Below are positions 22,652 to 34,024 of a stretch of DNA of 64,000 bases, piece after piece; within the stretch, counting starts at the first letter, position 1; the number at the start of each line of letters is the position of its first letter. Where the stretch lies: assembly GCA_029876055.1 (NCBI GenBank), contig CM056876.1:3782001-3846000 (forward strand), written 5' to 3'. Origin of the DNA: Madurella fahalii. Its lineage: Eukaryota; Ascomycota; Sordariomycetes; Sordariales. Under the pieces are notes generated by a model, which saw only the letters and a program-made list of their open reading frames with translations, had not been told where the DNA came from and did not search any database. The translations under genes were made by a program, and so were the position numbers.

Positions 22652-23764
22652 ATGAAGGCCAATCTCATGCTCCTGTTGGCGCCGTTGGTGTCGGCGGCCC
22701 CGGCTCTCGACAACCGCCAGGCTGCTCAGAGCATCGACGCGCTGATCAAGGCCAAAGGCAAGGAGTACTTTGGCGCCGCCACCGACCAGGGAAGACTCCA
22801 AGCCGGAAGGAACGCGGCCATCATCGAGAACAACTTCGGCTCGGTGACACCCGAGAATAGTATGAAGTGGCAGAGTCTGAATAACAACCGGGGCAGTTAC
22901 AACTGGGGCCAGGCCGACTATCTCGTCAACTGGGCTACCCAGCGTAACAAGACGATCCGCGGCCACACCTTGGTCTGGCACTCTCAGCTCGCCGGTTGGG
23001 TCAGCAACGTCCGCGACAGGAACCAGCTGACCACGGTCATCCAAGAGCACATCGCCACCGTCATGGGGCGATACAAGGGCAAGATCCACCACTGGGTGCG
23101 TACTATTCTGCATGTATGACCGGGGCCCGGCAGCTTCCAGCTGACAGAGTGATGGCAGGATGTCATTAACGAGATGTTTAACGAGGATGGCTCCCTGCGC
23201 CCCAGCGTCTTCTCCCAGGTGCTTGGCGAGGACTTCGTCGGCATCGCCTTCCGAGCCGCACGCAACGCCGACCCCGACTGCAAGCTCTACATCAACGACT
23301 ACAACCTCGACAACCCGTCGTACGCCAAGTTGACCCGGGGTATGGTGGACCACGTCAGGAAATGGCTTGCCGCCGGCATCCCCATCGACGGTATCGGCAC
23401 TCAAGGCCATCTCCAGTCCGGTGGTGGCAACGGCCTCGCTGGCGCCATCAAGGCCCTTGCCGCTTCTGGTGTCGCCGAGGTCGCCGTCACTGAGCTCGAC
23501 ATCCAGAACAACAACGTGAACGACTACGTTGCTGTTACCCGTGGCTGCCTGGAGGAGCCCAAGTGCGTCGGTATCACCGTTTGGGGTGTCCGTGACCAGG
23601 TGCGACTCTTTTTTTTTTTTTTTTTTCCCTGCGTTGGTTCCACCGGACGTGCATCTAATGTCTTCTAGGATTCGTGGCGGCCCCAGGGCAACCCTCTTCT
23701 CTTTGACAGCAGCTACAACCCCAAGGCTGCGTACAACGCCATCGTCCAGCTTCTGCAGCAGTAA
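22652..23764 (+). CDS. Secreted GH10 endo-1,4-beta-xylanase
   Basis: Three exons, 22652-23095, 23159-23599 and 23669-23764, give 326 residues. Both introns are phase 0; intron 2 (23600-23668) contains a long T run. The ATG chosen is the first in frame and starts a signal peptide (MKANLMLLLAPLVSA). The rest is one (beta/alpha)8 GH10 domain. Visible markers are VTPENSMKW, RGHTLVWHSQ, the acid/base Glu in DVINE (E153, first codons of exon 2), YINDYN, and the nucleophile Glu in VTELD (E260), then the ITVWG strand. The length matches single-domain fungal GH10 enzymes, and there is no CBM1. The product cuts the beta-1,4-xylan backbone outside the cell. XlnR-type and CreA-type motifs upstream suggest xylose induction and glucose repression. 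Confidence 0.96.
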
Positions 23765-24631
23765 ACGGTATGCTGGTGGTCGGATACGAGTTGGAAGCAT
23801 CTGAGTGCTGACGCTCACATTCTCCAGATACGGTTGTTCACATCAAGCAACTATCAAAGGACATTGGACAATATCGCTCTTGTATATATACAACGTCAAG
23901 TATCAAAAATATCGTGTTAGGCTAGGTTGTTAGCCGCGATACTCAACACAATCTCGGTTATTGATAGCCTGCATGACTACCTCTAGGCATATATCAGGCC
24001 TTTAAGGATAGTAACAAGGAGTTTGTCCGAGTGAGGCAGTTTTGCAATACTCGTATTGTTGGGTAGGAGGACAAGATAAGAAGCGGATATGACATGATTG
24101 TGAGCGGCTCAGACAGGTAATATATGAATGCCACCTTGACCTTGCAAACGAAGAACTTGATAGATGAATATAACAGTAAGAGACACTTGATACTTTGCAA
24201 CATAGGAAAGCAGCTGGTCATCGTTTAACCTTAGCTGTATTGCTTTACCTTGACCCATAATACTCGGTGATGTTCAGCGGTCGTATGGTAGCACAGCGTT
24301 GCAACTACTATCATTATTCCACGCCTCCCTAAAACCCAAGTGTCATTGCAATGCTGAGCTGGTTAGTCCCGGCCCAAAGGAACACTCGGGAAAGTTGTTA
24401 GTCCAGAGGGCTTCTTAGTAAACTGCAACAGTGGTATAAAACGAGAGAGAAAGAGCCACAAAAAAAAAAAAAAAAAAAAAAGCCCGTAAATGTAGCAACT
24501 CAGCAGATAAGAATTATATTACGAGATATCACCCGGAGACTGTGACATCTAGGATCCTGACCTCTAGAGCATCCATACTTAGTACCGACTTCATAATTAG
24601 TGAAAAACAGAGTACCCATAGGCTATTCTCA
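23765..24631. other. Intergenic, convergent 3' flanks
   Basis: Lies between the GH10 gene and the minus-strand gene at 24632. It contains a poly-A tract at about 24460-24481. No gene is seen. Confidence 0.5.
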
Positions 24632-25798
24632 CTATCCACGTTTATAATCGCTAGCTGAAAAATGGAGAATCTCGTATTCGAGTTTGCCAGTTGCTTGATC
24701 AAATGACTTGATCACCAGACCGGTATTACTCAGCCCAAGAGCCCGTATCGTATCGCGACAGAATGCCCGTTCTTCATACTTAGCCATGATCTTCGAGTCG
24801 TAGTGTTTGCCGTCTCCGATCCAACCCCATTCCAAAGCTTTCTCATCGCTCACGAATTGCGAGGAAGGCATCCTAAGCACTTCCGAGTCCCCCTGTAGTT
24901 GCGGCCAACGAAGCGGGGACTCCGCCACCGCTCTTGCGACAGCAACAGGATCTGGTTGGAGACCGAAGGCAGCGGCTTCGCGAGCTTCCAAACCCATGAT
25001 AAAGTCAACTGCTGTCTCGAGCGACGTCTTAACGACGTTGCTGTCAGGGTGGTTAGGGCAGCCCTGGATCTTATCGGCAATTGACTCGAACGTGATAGGG
25101 GCGCTGAGACCGTCTTGGACACCTGTGCGGACCATGAACACAGGTAGACGGCCGACGGTATTGGAATTCTCGTTGGCGTAGTCGTCGCAGCAGACCACAA
25201 TGAGTAGTGCTCTGAAGAGCGGCTGAAGGACGTAGAATTCGTGGCAATTGACAAATTCCCTACCACCAAGTGACTTCGGATCCTTCGCGTACTCGGCAGC
25301 CCGCTCCGCGTAGGTGTGATGAAGGGCTTGCACCTGTGTGCAGATGGCGTTGTTCAGAGAGATGAGAGAGTTGATGACCGATGTCGATGGAGGCGTACTA
25401 CCATGATTGTCAAGGTCCAGCGGCGAGATGAATTTGCATATGTACCGCTCATATTCAATCTCACTCCGGTAAGGCCGCAGCCAACGTCGGTAGATATAAT
25501 TGTGGAGCACCATAAACACAAGCTGGCATTGCTCGTTCGCTAGGATGTAGAAGGGCACCGTTTTGTTGCAGGTATCCTTGAAATGCTGAACGTCCATTTC
25601 AGGCAGATGGTTGATGTTTTGCACTGAAGGCTGGTACGTGAGCGTGACCCCACGGAGGTGGATTAAATGACGATGGGCGCCTTCGCTCCAGACACGCAAT
25701 AGCCAGAGTACTTCCTCCCGTGTGAACTCGTCGATTGGCTTGGCCTGGCCTCCCGCAGGTGGTGAGACTAGCCGCCGCGGGGCCGACGTGCATGCCAT
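24632..25798 (-). CDS. Hypothetical protein, 388 residues
   Basis: An uninterrupted minus-strand frame starts at an ATG at 25798. The composition is that of a soluble mixed alpha/beta or mostly helical protein with several Trp and Cys residues. No signal peptide, membrane span, nucleotide-binding loop or zinc pattern is visible. It opens with a Pro/Ala-rich stretch, then FTREEVLWLLRVWSEGAHRH (about residue 25-45), a helical segment. I do not recognise a family. It sits convergent to the GH10 gene and between two of the three polysaccharide-active genes, but nothing ties it to them. Length and consistent coding character make a real gene likely. Confidence 0.75.
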   Translation of the reverse strand: MACTSAPRRLVSPPAGGQAKPIDEFTREEVLWLLRVWSEGAHRHLIHLRGVTLTYQPSVQNINHLPEMDVQHFKDTCNKTVPFYILANEQCQLVFMVLHNYIYRRWLRPYRSEIEYERYICKFISPLDLDNHGSTPPSTSVINSLISLNNAICTQVQALHHTYAERAAEYAKDPKSLGGREFVNCHEFYVLQPLFRALLIVVCCDDYANENSNTVGRLPVFMVRTGVQDGLSAPITFESIADKIQGCPNHPDSNVVKTSLETAVDFIMGLEAREAAAFGLQPDPVAVARAVAESPLRWPQLQGDSEVLRMPSSQFVSDEKALEWGWIGDGKHYDSKIMAKYEERAFCRDTIRALGLSNTGLVIKSFDQATGKLEYEILHFSASDYKRG

Positions 25799-28129
25799 TG
25801 GATGATACGCGCCTTGAGGGGGTAGCGGGATAGAAATGGGGGCAGCTAGGTTGCGTGGTAGGAGGTTGGAAAGAAGGCTGGCAGGGACTTTGATAATTAC
25901 CGCGTAGAGGGGCCCAAGATGAAGTTACCAGCAACTTTTTATAGAGAATCCGGTATGCCCCACGGTGGTTTCTTGAGTCTGTTGTGGCAATGCTGGGAGG
26001 GCCCGGTGTGTTTGGTAAACTAAATAATGACTTAATATCCTCTGAGGGTACGTGGATTTGGTCCGTCCGCTCGGTCGCTACTAACTTAGCTGCATTTAAC
26101 CTTGGTTCTGGCCAGTGGCAATGACGTGTACGGGCGTCGTGCACAGCATAAGCTTTGAGAGCTTGTAGGAACAAAACTCTCCGAACTCAAAAAAACTTAT
26201 CTAAAATAACAGCAGTTTGAAACCTTGGTTTGTTGCGTCAAAATAATCAACCGTGGATAATACTGATGTAATAAACTACAGCCGCAGCGCCGCGCATTAG
26301 AACTTGGTAACAGGTAAGTTACAATAATAAAGCATTTCGCAGAGCCAAGCTTCTAGGCTATGCCGCTGGCCTAGCTCGAGGTCGCGGCCAAGGTCGTTCC
26401 GGTTCCGCTGCGGGTGGGCACCTTCCTGTACCCGAGTCCTGTATTCTGCGACACCGGTGGAATGAGAGTAAGTCCGTGCGGAGGGGCACAAAGCCGATCG
26501 TGACGTACGGGATCACCACGATTGTGACTTGAACCGTGGCTTATACTGTAGTGGACCTTGGGCTGCGTGGGGATTCTTGGTTTCGGCAGCGGGCGTCGAT
26601 CCGGCACGCTGCGAGTAGCTGCACGGCACCAGGACAGTCGAGGTAATTCAAGGCCTTGTTTGTCCCGGCCAACCCCAAACACGCGGTGATTCTCCGACGA
26701 CGGTCGCGGCCGGGCGGGGATGAAAGTCTGCGCCAAGATCCCTGCTGTGTCCTGGCCGATCTGTTAGAACAGTAAATCTATGGCTTGCTGCGGTAGGTGC
26801 TCGGCCCACCAGAGGTTGTGGACTGATAAGCCGGGACCCGCCAGGGGAACACAGCAGAGAGTACTGCGAGAATATTACGGAGCAACCGCTGCTGTCGTCG
26901 CAGTTTGGTGGCATGTGGGGATCAGGGGTCAGGAACAGTCCGAATAAACAACAATCATCCCTTTGGACTCTGATATGCATCGTAAATATACTTCCGGTTT
27001 CTTTGGACTAGTAGGACGTGCGCAAGACTAGAATTCAGCAACGACAGCCTTCTCGGAGATACCTAGAACACACCAACTTCGCGGCAGCGTATGGTCCAAT
27101 TCAGGGGGCTACGATGATAATGCAGCTTCTATTTTAGGCAATCAAGTACTAGGTCGACAAGCAACCCGAAATATCTTCCCAACCGGACAAATCAGAATAA
27201 TCGCAGTTTACCTTCGCCAAACGTTCAATAATGAGCTCTTAGACCGCAGATCAAGATCACACTTGTTAATACAGCCCTACCTCTAGCCTGTGCAAATTTG
27301 CAGGACTTTCTCCCCCCTCATCTGCCAAGAGCGACGGAGCCACTGAAGCCACAAGGCCCAGAAGCCCTCGGGTTGTATTGAAATAAGACATAAGTACGGC
27401 TCGCATGGAGTCTTGTTGCCTTTAGTGCGGCACTTGTGGGAAATTATTATGCCCAAGTGTCTATAAAATGTTCATTGAGAGTGCAAGACGACGCATCTTG
27501 TCTTCTAAATCTAAGGAAACAAGAGGTCTGCCGAGCCGTCGGTGATCTTGATTCAGACGGAATCGGTTGACGGAACCACCGTGGCGCCGCTCCAGATAAC
27601 GCCCGGTCCAGTTTCCATCCGTCTCTCTTCCCCGCTCGCAAAGTCCTCCTGATCCTCGGCGACTGACGGCTTTGACCGAGTCCGCTCTCGCCATCACTTG
27701 AGGTAGGTACCGGGCGGAGAAGAGTGCCAGAGATTCCTGCCGTATCGTTATTACCCCTTGAAAATGACGCAAGGCACGTGCAACACCATCTTCAATGGTA
27801 CTGTCAGTGTGTTCAGCTAGACTTCAGTACGGCCCGCCCGACTCCTTGGTAGTACCTTAATCAGCTCTTGCCGTTACCGAGACGGGATTGTAGATTGAGA
27901 AGCCTCCGATTGCAGCGCGCCTGCCGTCTAACAACAACATATATATGAACCCGGACGCTCTCGGGGTTTCTAAGGCAGGCGCGTCTGAGAATGAGCAAGT
28001 ATGATCGCGATAGATAGGCAATTAAGGAACCACAATCCATTGCGTTGAGTCTTGTCTTGTCCCGTTTCGTTCTCGGTGTGTTGCTGTCCCACCCGATTTT
28101 TGTCTGTCGTCTTCTGCGGAGTTATCGAA
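25799..28129. other. Long intergenic stretch between divergent hypothetical genes
   Basis: About 2.3 kb. Short frames on the minus strand (26371-26736, 26648-26980, 27461-27772) have no motif. A TATATAT run at 27939-27945 lies about 190 bp before the 28130 gene. No RNA gene was found. Confidence 0.45.
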
Positions 28130-29207
28130 ATGTCTAGGGATAATGTTGCGCCCCTCACCGCCTCCGAGATGTCCGATCTTGTAGTCACCGGCCGCGCCCT
28201 TTACGCCCAGTTCCTTCGGAATCTGGAGCGCTGCTCCAACCAGTACCAGATGCTGCCCGAGCTCGCCCCCTACTACGATGTCAGCCTCGATCCACCCCAT
28301 GCACCTGTCATTGGTCCACGGATCGAAAAGGCCCTTGCCGAAGACGGCCACCTTGGGGATGATTATGTGTTTGCTGAGGTCGTAAACATCAACCTCCCAG
28401 GCAGAAGCGAGGCCAATGGACGCCCCTACCAGAATTATGTGGATGCGAACGGCAAAGCGTTGCTTTGTATAAGTAACTTTGCGGACCGGGACAGGCTGTT
28501 TGGGCGCCAGGAGCGAATTTTTTGGTCGGATCTGATGGCACTATGTTGCGCCAAGGGTATGTATATTTCTTGTTCTCTCCCGTCTCTGATATATTTTCAC
28601 CGTTTGCCATTACCGTGCCCTTGGCCAGTCACCTAGCAAGGGATGATGTTTGCCCATGATGCAAACTACTCCGCTCCCAAGACCTCAAAGCAGAAGGTAC
28701 ACTGACATGCATTACAAGTCATGGCTACTCACGGTGGTAATATGCGAGGTCTCCAGAGCATTTGGCGGCTGACAATAGCCAACGAGGTAGAGTAGCCGTT
28801 TCGTTTTATCGTGTGCCTTACCAAAGCTAACACTCAGTTCACAGTTCACGCAGCGCGTAATAAAGACCATCTGCGGCGACCGCATGATACCCATCGAGTT
28901 CGACACCGGGAATACCCAGTTTCTGGCTCTTCTGACAACTATACATGGCAAAGGACCGGGAAGGATGCTCTCTACCTACCCAGATATATTCGGTCGACGC
29001 CTAATGTCCAGAGTACGAGTTCTCCCGCCCGATAAAGAGATGTCGTTGCCCGATCTCTGCTGGATTTTAGAGGAAGTACCTGAACTCGAGCGCCTCGTGG
29101 CCCAGCCACCACCTCCGGACCTAGATAGTCCGATGTCAAGGAAAGAGAGGCGGAAGCACAAACGACTTTTGTCGCGGTCCTCTGTTCCTTCCGTCTCCTC
29201 CGACTAA
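28130..29207 (+). CDS. Hypothetical fungal protein, four exons
   Basis: The best model has exons 28130-28556, 28641-28696, 28757-28786 and 28845-29207, coding for 291 residues. Exon 1 is a clean frame (142 codons) of a soluble protein. Exon 4 ends in a basic tail (SRKERRKHKRLLSRSS). Intron 3 (28787-28844) has a GCTAAC branch and is convincing because IANE then runs into FTQRVIKTICGDRM. Exons 2 and 3 are less certain. The segment 28697-28756 also keeps an open, protein-like reading in the exon 3 frame after a TGA, so the second intron could be wrong or the gene could be slightly damaged. I do not recognise the family. No signal peptide or membrane span is seen. Confidence 0.6.
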
Positions 29208-29489
29208 AGAACGTTGGGTATATTTGACATTGGGCATGTCGGTAAAAGGCCCCATCATCAGGTCACGGATGATGTCTTGTGGCCTGGGGAAGAAAATACC
29301 TGGGCCGGTAGGGGCTTTGCACACCCGAGTGCACTGCTGTGCCCTGGCAGGTCACAGCCAGGGTACCTACCACTGCCTTCCCTTCCACTTGGAGTGTCGA
29401 CCGAGGCCCCTTTTTACACTGCTACATATTGCCCATCTCAACTCTTCCCCGGCCGTGATGCGGATATTACGAAACCATCATAGACATAT

Positions 29490-30524
29490 TTACCCTGTCC
29501 AGACAGCCGGTCCGGGAGGCTTGTACTCGGTCAATTTCATATCCTCGACCTTGACCGGGCCACCCATCAAATCCTGGTTCGCGGGCACAAGGAGGCCTTC
29601 GAGGCAAGTTTTAAGTCAAAACACAAATAACAAAGAAACAGTGTTCGGAGGGGTTTCTTACCTGGATCCTCAGCTTGATACGCGCCGGGAAACCTGACAA
29701 ATTCCGTCGGGGTGCCTCCGCCGGGGCCGATGATGTTGACAAAGGCGCAGTTGACATAGAACTGCTGGTAACTGACCGAGGTAGTGGGCATGAAATTCTC
29801 GATACGCATCAGGTACTTGCCAGGCGGTGTGGTTCGCGGGATGGTGAAGTTGAACTGTGTGGGAATCGCGCTATCAGCCTCCCGGTCGCTCGCAAAATTG
29901 AAGAATTCTAAACCGGGGAAGGGGGCGGAGCGGGGAGGGCCTACATCAGACACGTTGTAATAAAGCGACCAGTGGCTATCATCCACAGGCCCTGCATAGG
30001 CGATCTTGAACCAGTCTCCGTCGCCCTTGTAATTCTGAAGGTCGTCGTTCGGAGCTTTAGAGAGATAAATCTGTCCTGGACCTGGATGCCAGAACACTGG
30101 ATATTTGGCGCCTCCGGGCGAACTGAAAACACCGTCTCTATTCCCGTTGCCGTCAGTCGAGACGCGAAAACCCACTTCGGAGCCGGCGAGCACGTCGGCT
30201 ACCTCAGTTCGGGGTGCGGCGTCGAATGCGGCCCTGCCGCAGGTAACGTTCGGGTTGTCGGGGCCGATGATGGGTGTGAGCTTGTAGCCCTGGTAGTACG
30301 GAGGATATTCATCGGGGTTGATTGCGAACGGGGGCTGGACGTCAAGAACGTATTTCCATTCTGGGGCGGCGGTGCCGTTGACGAGGAGGATGCCGTGGAT
30401 GTCTGAGTCGGGTTAGTCCTTGAGCGTTTAGTTGCTTATTTCATGTAGGGAATTTGGACTGACTGTGACATCGTGCCCCTGGGGTAAGGGCGGCACCCAG
30501 AAGCGCGAAGAGGTATTGTTTCAT
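29490..30524 (-). CDS. AA9 lytic polysaccharide monooxygenase
   Basis: Three exons on the minus strand: 30524-30464, 30402-29662 and 29596-29490, giving 302 residues. Intron 1 (30403-30463) and intron 2 (29597-29661, GTAAGA) both fall in phase 1. A short signal peptide (MKQYLFALLGAALTPGARC) is followed by His20, which would be the mature N-terminal copper ligand. The second copper His lies in FWHPGPGQIYLSK (His126), and the axial Tyr is in QQFY (Tyr236, with Gln234). The protein ends YKPPGPAVWTG, the classic AA9 C-terminus, and has no CBM1. AA9 enzymes oxidatively cut cellulose or xylan-coated cellulose outside the cell. The segment before QQFY reads RIENFMPTTSVS, so the usual second-sphere His in that loop is absent. 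A GGCTAA motif lies about 310 bp upstream. Confidence 0.93.
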
Positions 30525-30837
30525 TGACGTAAAGTTATCGACAATGTCGGGTAGGACGGAATCTCCAGCTCAGCAGCGTCGAGCATCCCCAGGTATCAAG
30601 ACGACTTAAATACATCAGCCGGGATCATCTGGCGTAGTACAGGCCGCAACCTTGTCTCCGAGCGACTCTCCGCATCCCCGTTAAGACACACTTCGCAATA
30701 CTCCAAATGGCTTGATCATCGCACTTGTAATGGGTACGAGCCACTCAACGACTTGTGGTTAATGAAGCTGCTGTTTAATCTAATTACTGAGTGCGGGGAA
30801 ATCCTGCAAGGGCCGTGTTGCAGTCTGAGTCAAAGTC

Positions 30838-30843
30838 GGCTAA
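30838..30843 (+). promoter_or_regulatory. XlnR-like GGCTAA upstream of AA9
   Basis: One GGCTAA core 314 bp upstream of the AA9 start codon. A single hexamer is weak evidence by itself; it is listed because the two neighbouring xylanase genes carry several. Confidence 0.3.
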
Positions 30844-30962
30844 TTGCTATCCATTACCCATGGCCTAGAGGCTAGCAGACAACGGAAGCCATCCCAATGC
30901 CGCACGGACCGGGGCGGATACTTCCATGTGAAAGCAGAAGTTGTTTCTTCTCTATGCTGAGA

Positions 30963-30988
30963 GCGGGACGGGACGGGACGGGACGGGA
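30963..30988. repeat. GGGAC minisatellite
   Basis: About five tandem copies of GGGAC, roughly 450 bp upstream of the AA9 gene. Confidence 0.85.
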
Positions 30989-32332
30989 TTGTCGTCAACA
31001 ACGGAACAACATAGGGCCGCGGCCAGTGGTGACTACCTCACTACCTTAATCCCAAACTTGCTAGGAACACCCGCACTGTGCGGGAGGGAAGTGCCGTGGC
31101 AATAAAACAATCGGACAATCTCCGACCCACTCGCAACAATGGCGGTGCGAATGGGAGTCTCGAGGTACAACAAGTTGTTTGACGGAGGGCCTACTCTTCC
31201 TCAAAGAAACCCAGCTGCATTTAGTATGCAAATGCGAGTCAGATATATGGGCTAAGGGTGCACCGTATTTGATTCTTCGGTCCCAGGATCGGGTCGATTC
31301 CTTAGGTACAGGGCCAGCGAAGAGCGAGGCAGTCGAAGTCGGAGATATCGCGCGTATACCGCAAGGATAATGTTACGCTGGTTATGGTGCGGTAGGTCAG
31401 AGCTAGATGGAAGAGGTAACCCCTGGTATAGGGTTTTGAAGGCCATGAGGAGTAACTCAGCAGGCAGTTCCGTGGGTACGTTGATAGGGCCTCAGGTGAA
31501 TGAAGCACCCCAGCCTATCGACCAATATAATTACCCCTAGCAACAACCTACCGAGAACCTATAACTAAGGTTGACGATCCGCTCTACTACCTGTAGACTC
31601 TGCTTGGTAGTTCTCTCTCCACCGATGAGATAGAGCAGTTGATAGACGGCTAACGCCTGCCTTGGAAGGCTGTATGCTCTGTCGAGTTGGGTGGTGACAG
31701 GAATTGTCTCAATTTGGGTAGAAATGGGTATAGCTAAGAGATACAATTTGGGAAGTTCTCGGCATTGCACAGACTAGCTGGAACACTCGTTTCTATAAAA
31801 CTGATAATGCTTCTTGGGTGGTTCGAATGGCGTTCTTGCCACCATGGCCATGCTTTGACCAAGGTAAGTACATAATATCGAACTAGGGTAGTCCTCTAAA
31901 CCGTCAAACATGAAACACAATTATGCGGTCAGGACATTGGAAGCGTAATTTACATAACAAGTTTGATTGGTCCTAGAAATTGATGTTGGATTATCTCCCC
32001 GACAACCTCACACCTTATATGCACCCATGATTAGCACCGTTGAGCTCCCCCAAACAACTAACCACAGGACTATGCCATTGCCTTGTGCCGCGCAGTATCG
32101 GAAGGGCTGGATTTTATCCTTGAACCAAGCGGAGAGGTGCCTATAGCTAGCCGAGTCGACCAAGACGACATAGTTATCGTCATAGTTGTCCGGTTTTTAA
32201 ATGTCGCAAACCACGTCTAGTCTTTCAATGTTGGGTGCCATGGCGCGAATTATGCGTTCTATAACAAGTCAGCCGGTTTGCGTCTGTCTTGTAGTTTGTA
32301 GTTACAGATGAGCTTCAAGATGGCGTCAAGAC

Positions 32333-33094
32333 CTACCAACGGGTTTGGACGTAAATGTCGGAAGAACCGCTGCTCTGGTAACCTTCGGTGGCAACAATCT
32401 GATAGTAGTGCTGCCCAAGGTTCATACCATGCTGAGCCCAGGCGTTGAAGTGGTTCTGCATGGTAACGGAGCCTCCGACGCGCTTGGACGTGCGGACAGA
32501 CCAGTACTGCTGAAAGGTCCTAGTGCCGTCGATGGAGGGCTGGTTGTAGCGGGTTGAGACGTAGATGTTGTAGCTGCCGCCATCGGTCTGGAAAGTGCCT
32601 TTGTACTGGCCCCCGCTGCTAGGATTGTAGGTACCATAGGACTCAACGACATAGTACTCGACAAGCGGGTTGCGTGTCCAGCCATAGACGGCCAAGTATC
32701 CGTTGCCGCTCGGGTTAAATGAACCACCGTAGTTGATCGTTCTGTAATCAAAAGTCAGACATCTTCCGTTTTCAACGGTTCATTGACTCCCAGTGGGAAA
32801 GCCTTACCGGCCAGTACCAGGGTTCCAGCCCTTACCACCGACAAAGTTGCCAGTGTTTCTCCAATTCACCTGGTATCGGCTACCCTCAAGCATAGTGTAG
32901 GTAACCTGGCCGCCTCCGTCGGACCACCAGGAGTAGAAGTACCCATTGTGGTAACCCTCTGAGTTAGGCGTCACCTGGCGCCTCTCTAGGGATTCGGTCG
33001 AGTTTCCATCGTCACGCTCGAGGAAGTCGAACGGACGACCAAGCGCAGAAGTAACTGCCGTCGCGACGACGAAGAGAGACTTGAATGAAACCAT
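32333..33094 (-). CDS. Secreted GH11 endo-1,4-beta-xylanase
   Basis: Two exons, 33094-32808 and 32741-32333, give 231 residues. The intron (32742-32807) is GTAAGG..ACAG in phase 2, joining GTGR to TINYGGSFNP. The signal peptide MVSFKSLFVVATAVTSALG is followed by a short propeptide ending at a dibasic ERR/Q site, a likely kexin cut. The mature part is a single GH11 jelly roll: YYSWW-like FYSWWSDGG, then PLVEYYVVE with the nucleophile (E124), and ATEGYQSSGSS with the acid/base (E215). There is no CBM1. The enzyme cuts internal bonds in xylan and complements the GH10 enzyme. TATATAA on the minus strand (33194-33200) is about 100 bp upstream, and five GGCTAA-type motifs lie further up. Confidence 0.97.
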
Positions 33095-33193
33095 GGTGGT
33101 GAGGTGAGAAGCGGTGCTTGAGAGCAGTCCGATGGCCGTGGAGTTGAGAGTTGCGCTGGTGATGGGAGGATATTCACGAGCGGCTACCCTGCC

Positions 33194-34024
33194 TTATATA
33201 GACTCAACCGCATCGATGTTCTATCATTCGACTTACAAACACGCAGCTCGTGAACGTTTTCCGCGCCTATCACAGTCGACTCCGATTTCTGGCTAAATGG
33301 AAAACTGGGATGTATGCGTGGAATGTGTTCGAGTCGGGACGAGCCTTCTCTGGCGATGAATCTCTCTGCCCGAATGACCTTGATGTCCGAGCATGGCCCC
33401 CCAGTTATTAGCCCCCCCTGCTTCGCACCGTGGTATTCAGGACAACAAATCCGCTTGGCACGGAACCCAAGAGCCCGGGTGCTAGTGGCCAGCGTTCTAA
33501 AGAGGACATAGCTAATTGGTCCGTTTAGACCAAAGAGAAGGGGCAATCGAGAACACCACTGGACATATGAGCCCAATCTTCTCACGAGAAGGCGTGCCAA
33601 GACTCGAGTGATTTAGCCCAAGGAAGAACTACGACTATAGATAATAAAATATCGGTACGGCAGCGTACCGGTCTCGAGGAATCGCTGGGAATGTTGGCAA
33701 GAGTTGGACCGCATCGGTCAATGATGTCTTAGTTGAAGTTCTGGCCGACAAGCGTGAGCGTCGATCGTCCCAAAGAAGGTTAGCTACTAACAAGGATCAT
33801 GCATGCTCAGAGGTCTGAGACTGCAATAACCGGGTTCTCGGCGCCCTACAGTCCCGCCTCTCCGTTCATTGTGGAGGCTCATTCCCCGGATTTCTGTGCC
33901 CAGGAAGGCTAATGCCCCGGATCTCTTTGCAGCTTGTGGAGGACCATTCCGCGGATTTCGGCATATGGGTATTCAGGCTGAATTCGCTGTGGGGATCAAC
34001 ACAAAGTCGCAGCTCTCGGCTAAA
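33194..34024 (-). promoter_or_regulatory. GH11 promoter: five XlnR-like motifs and TATA
   Basis: Reading upstream from the start: TATA at 33194-33200, then GGCTAAA 33291-33297, TTAGCC 33408-33413, TTTAGCC 33612-33618, GGCTAA 33907-33912 and GGCTAAA 34018-34024. Roughly one GGCTAA per 2 kb is expected by chance on both strands, so five in 740 bp is dense. Binding by an XlnR/Xyr1-type factor is inferred. Confidence 0.5.

Larger units (their letters stand above)
30525..32332. other. Intergenic, AA9 promoter and GH11 3' flank
   Basis: Contains TATTTAAG on the minus strand near 30605 (about 80 bp upstream of the AA9 start), a GGGAC minisatellite, and GGCTAA at 30838-30843 and 31250-31255. Short frames at 31179-31770 are not called. 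Confidence 0.5.

Noticed and set aside
22646..23818. Long minus-strand open frame (390 codons) opposite the GH10 gene
   Set aside because: It is the antisense shadow of GC-rich xylanase exons, runs through both introns and has no motif.
30438..30463. Whether the AA9 mature protein starts at a His other than His20
   Set aside because: Other splice choices at intron 1 either break the frame or remove the His directly after the signal peptide; the chosen donor keeps it.
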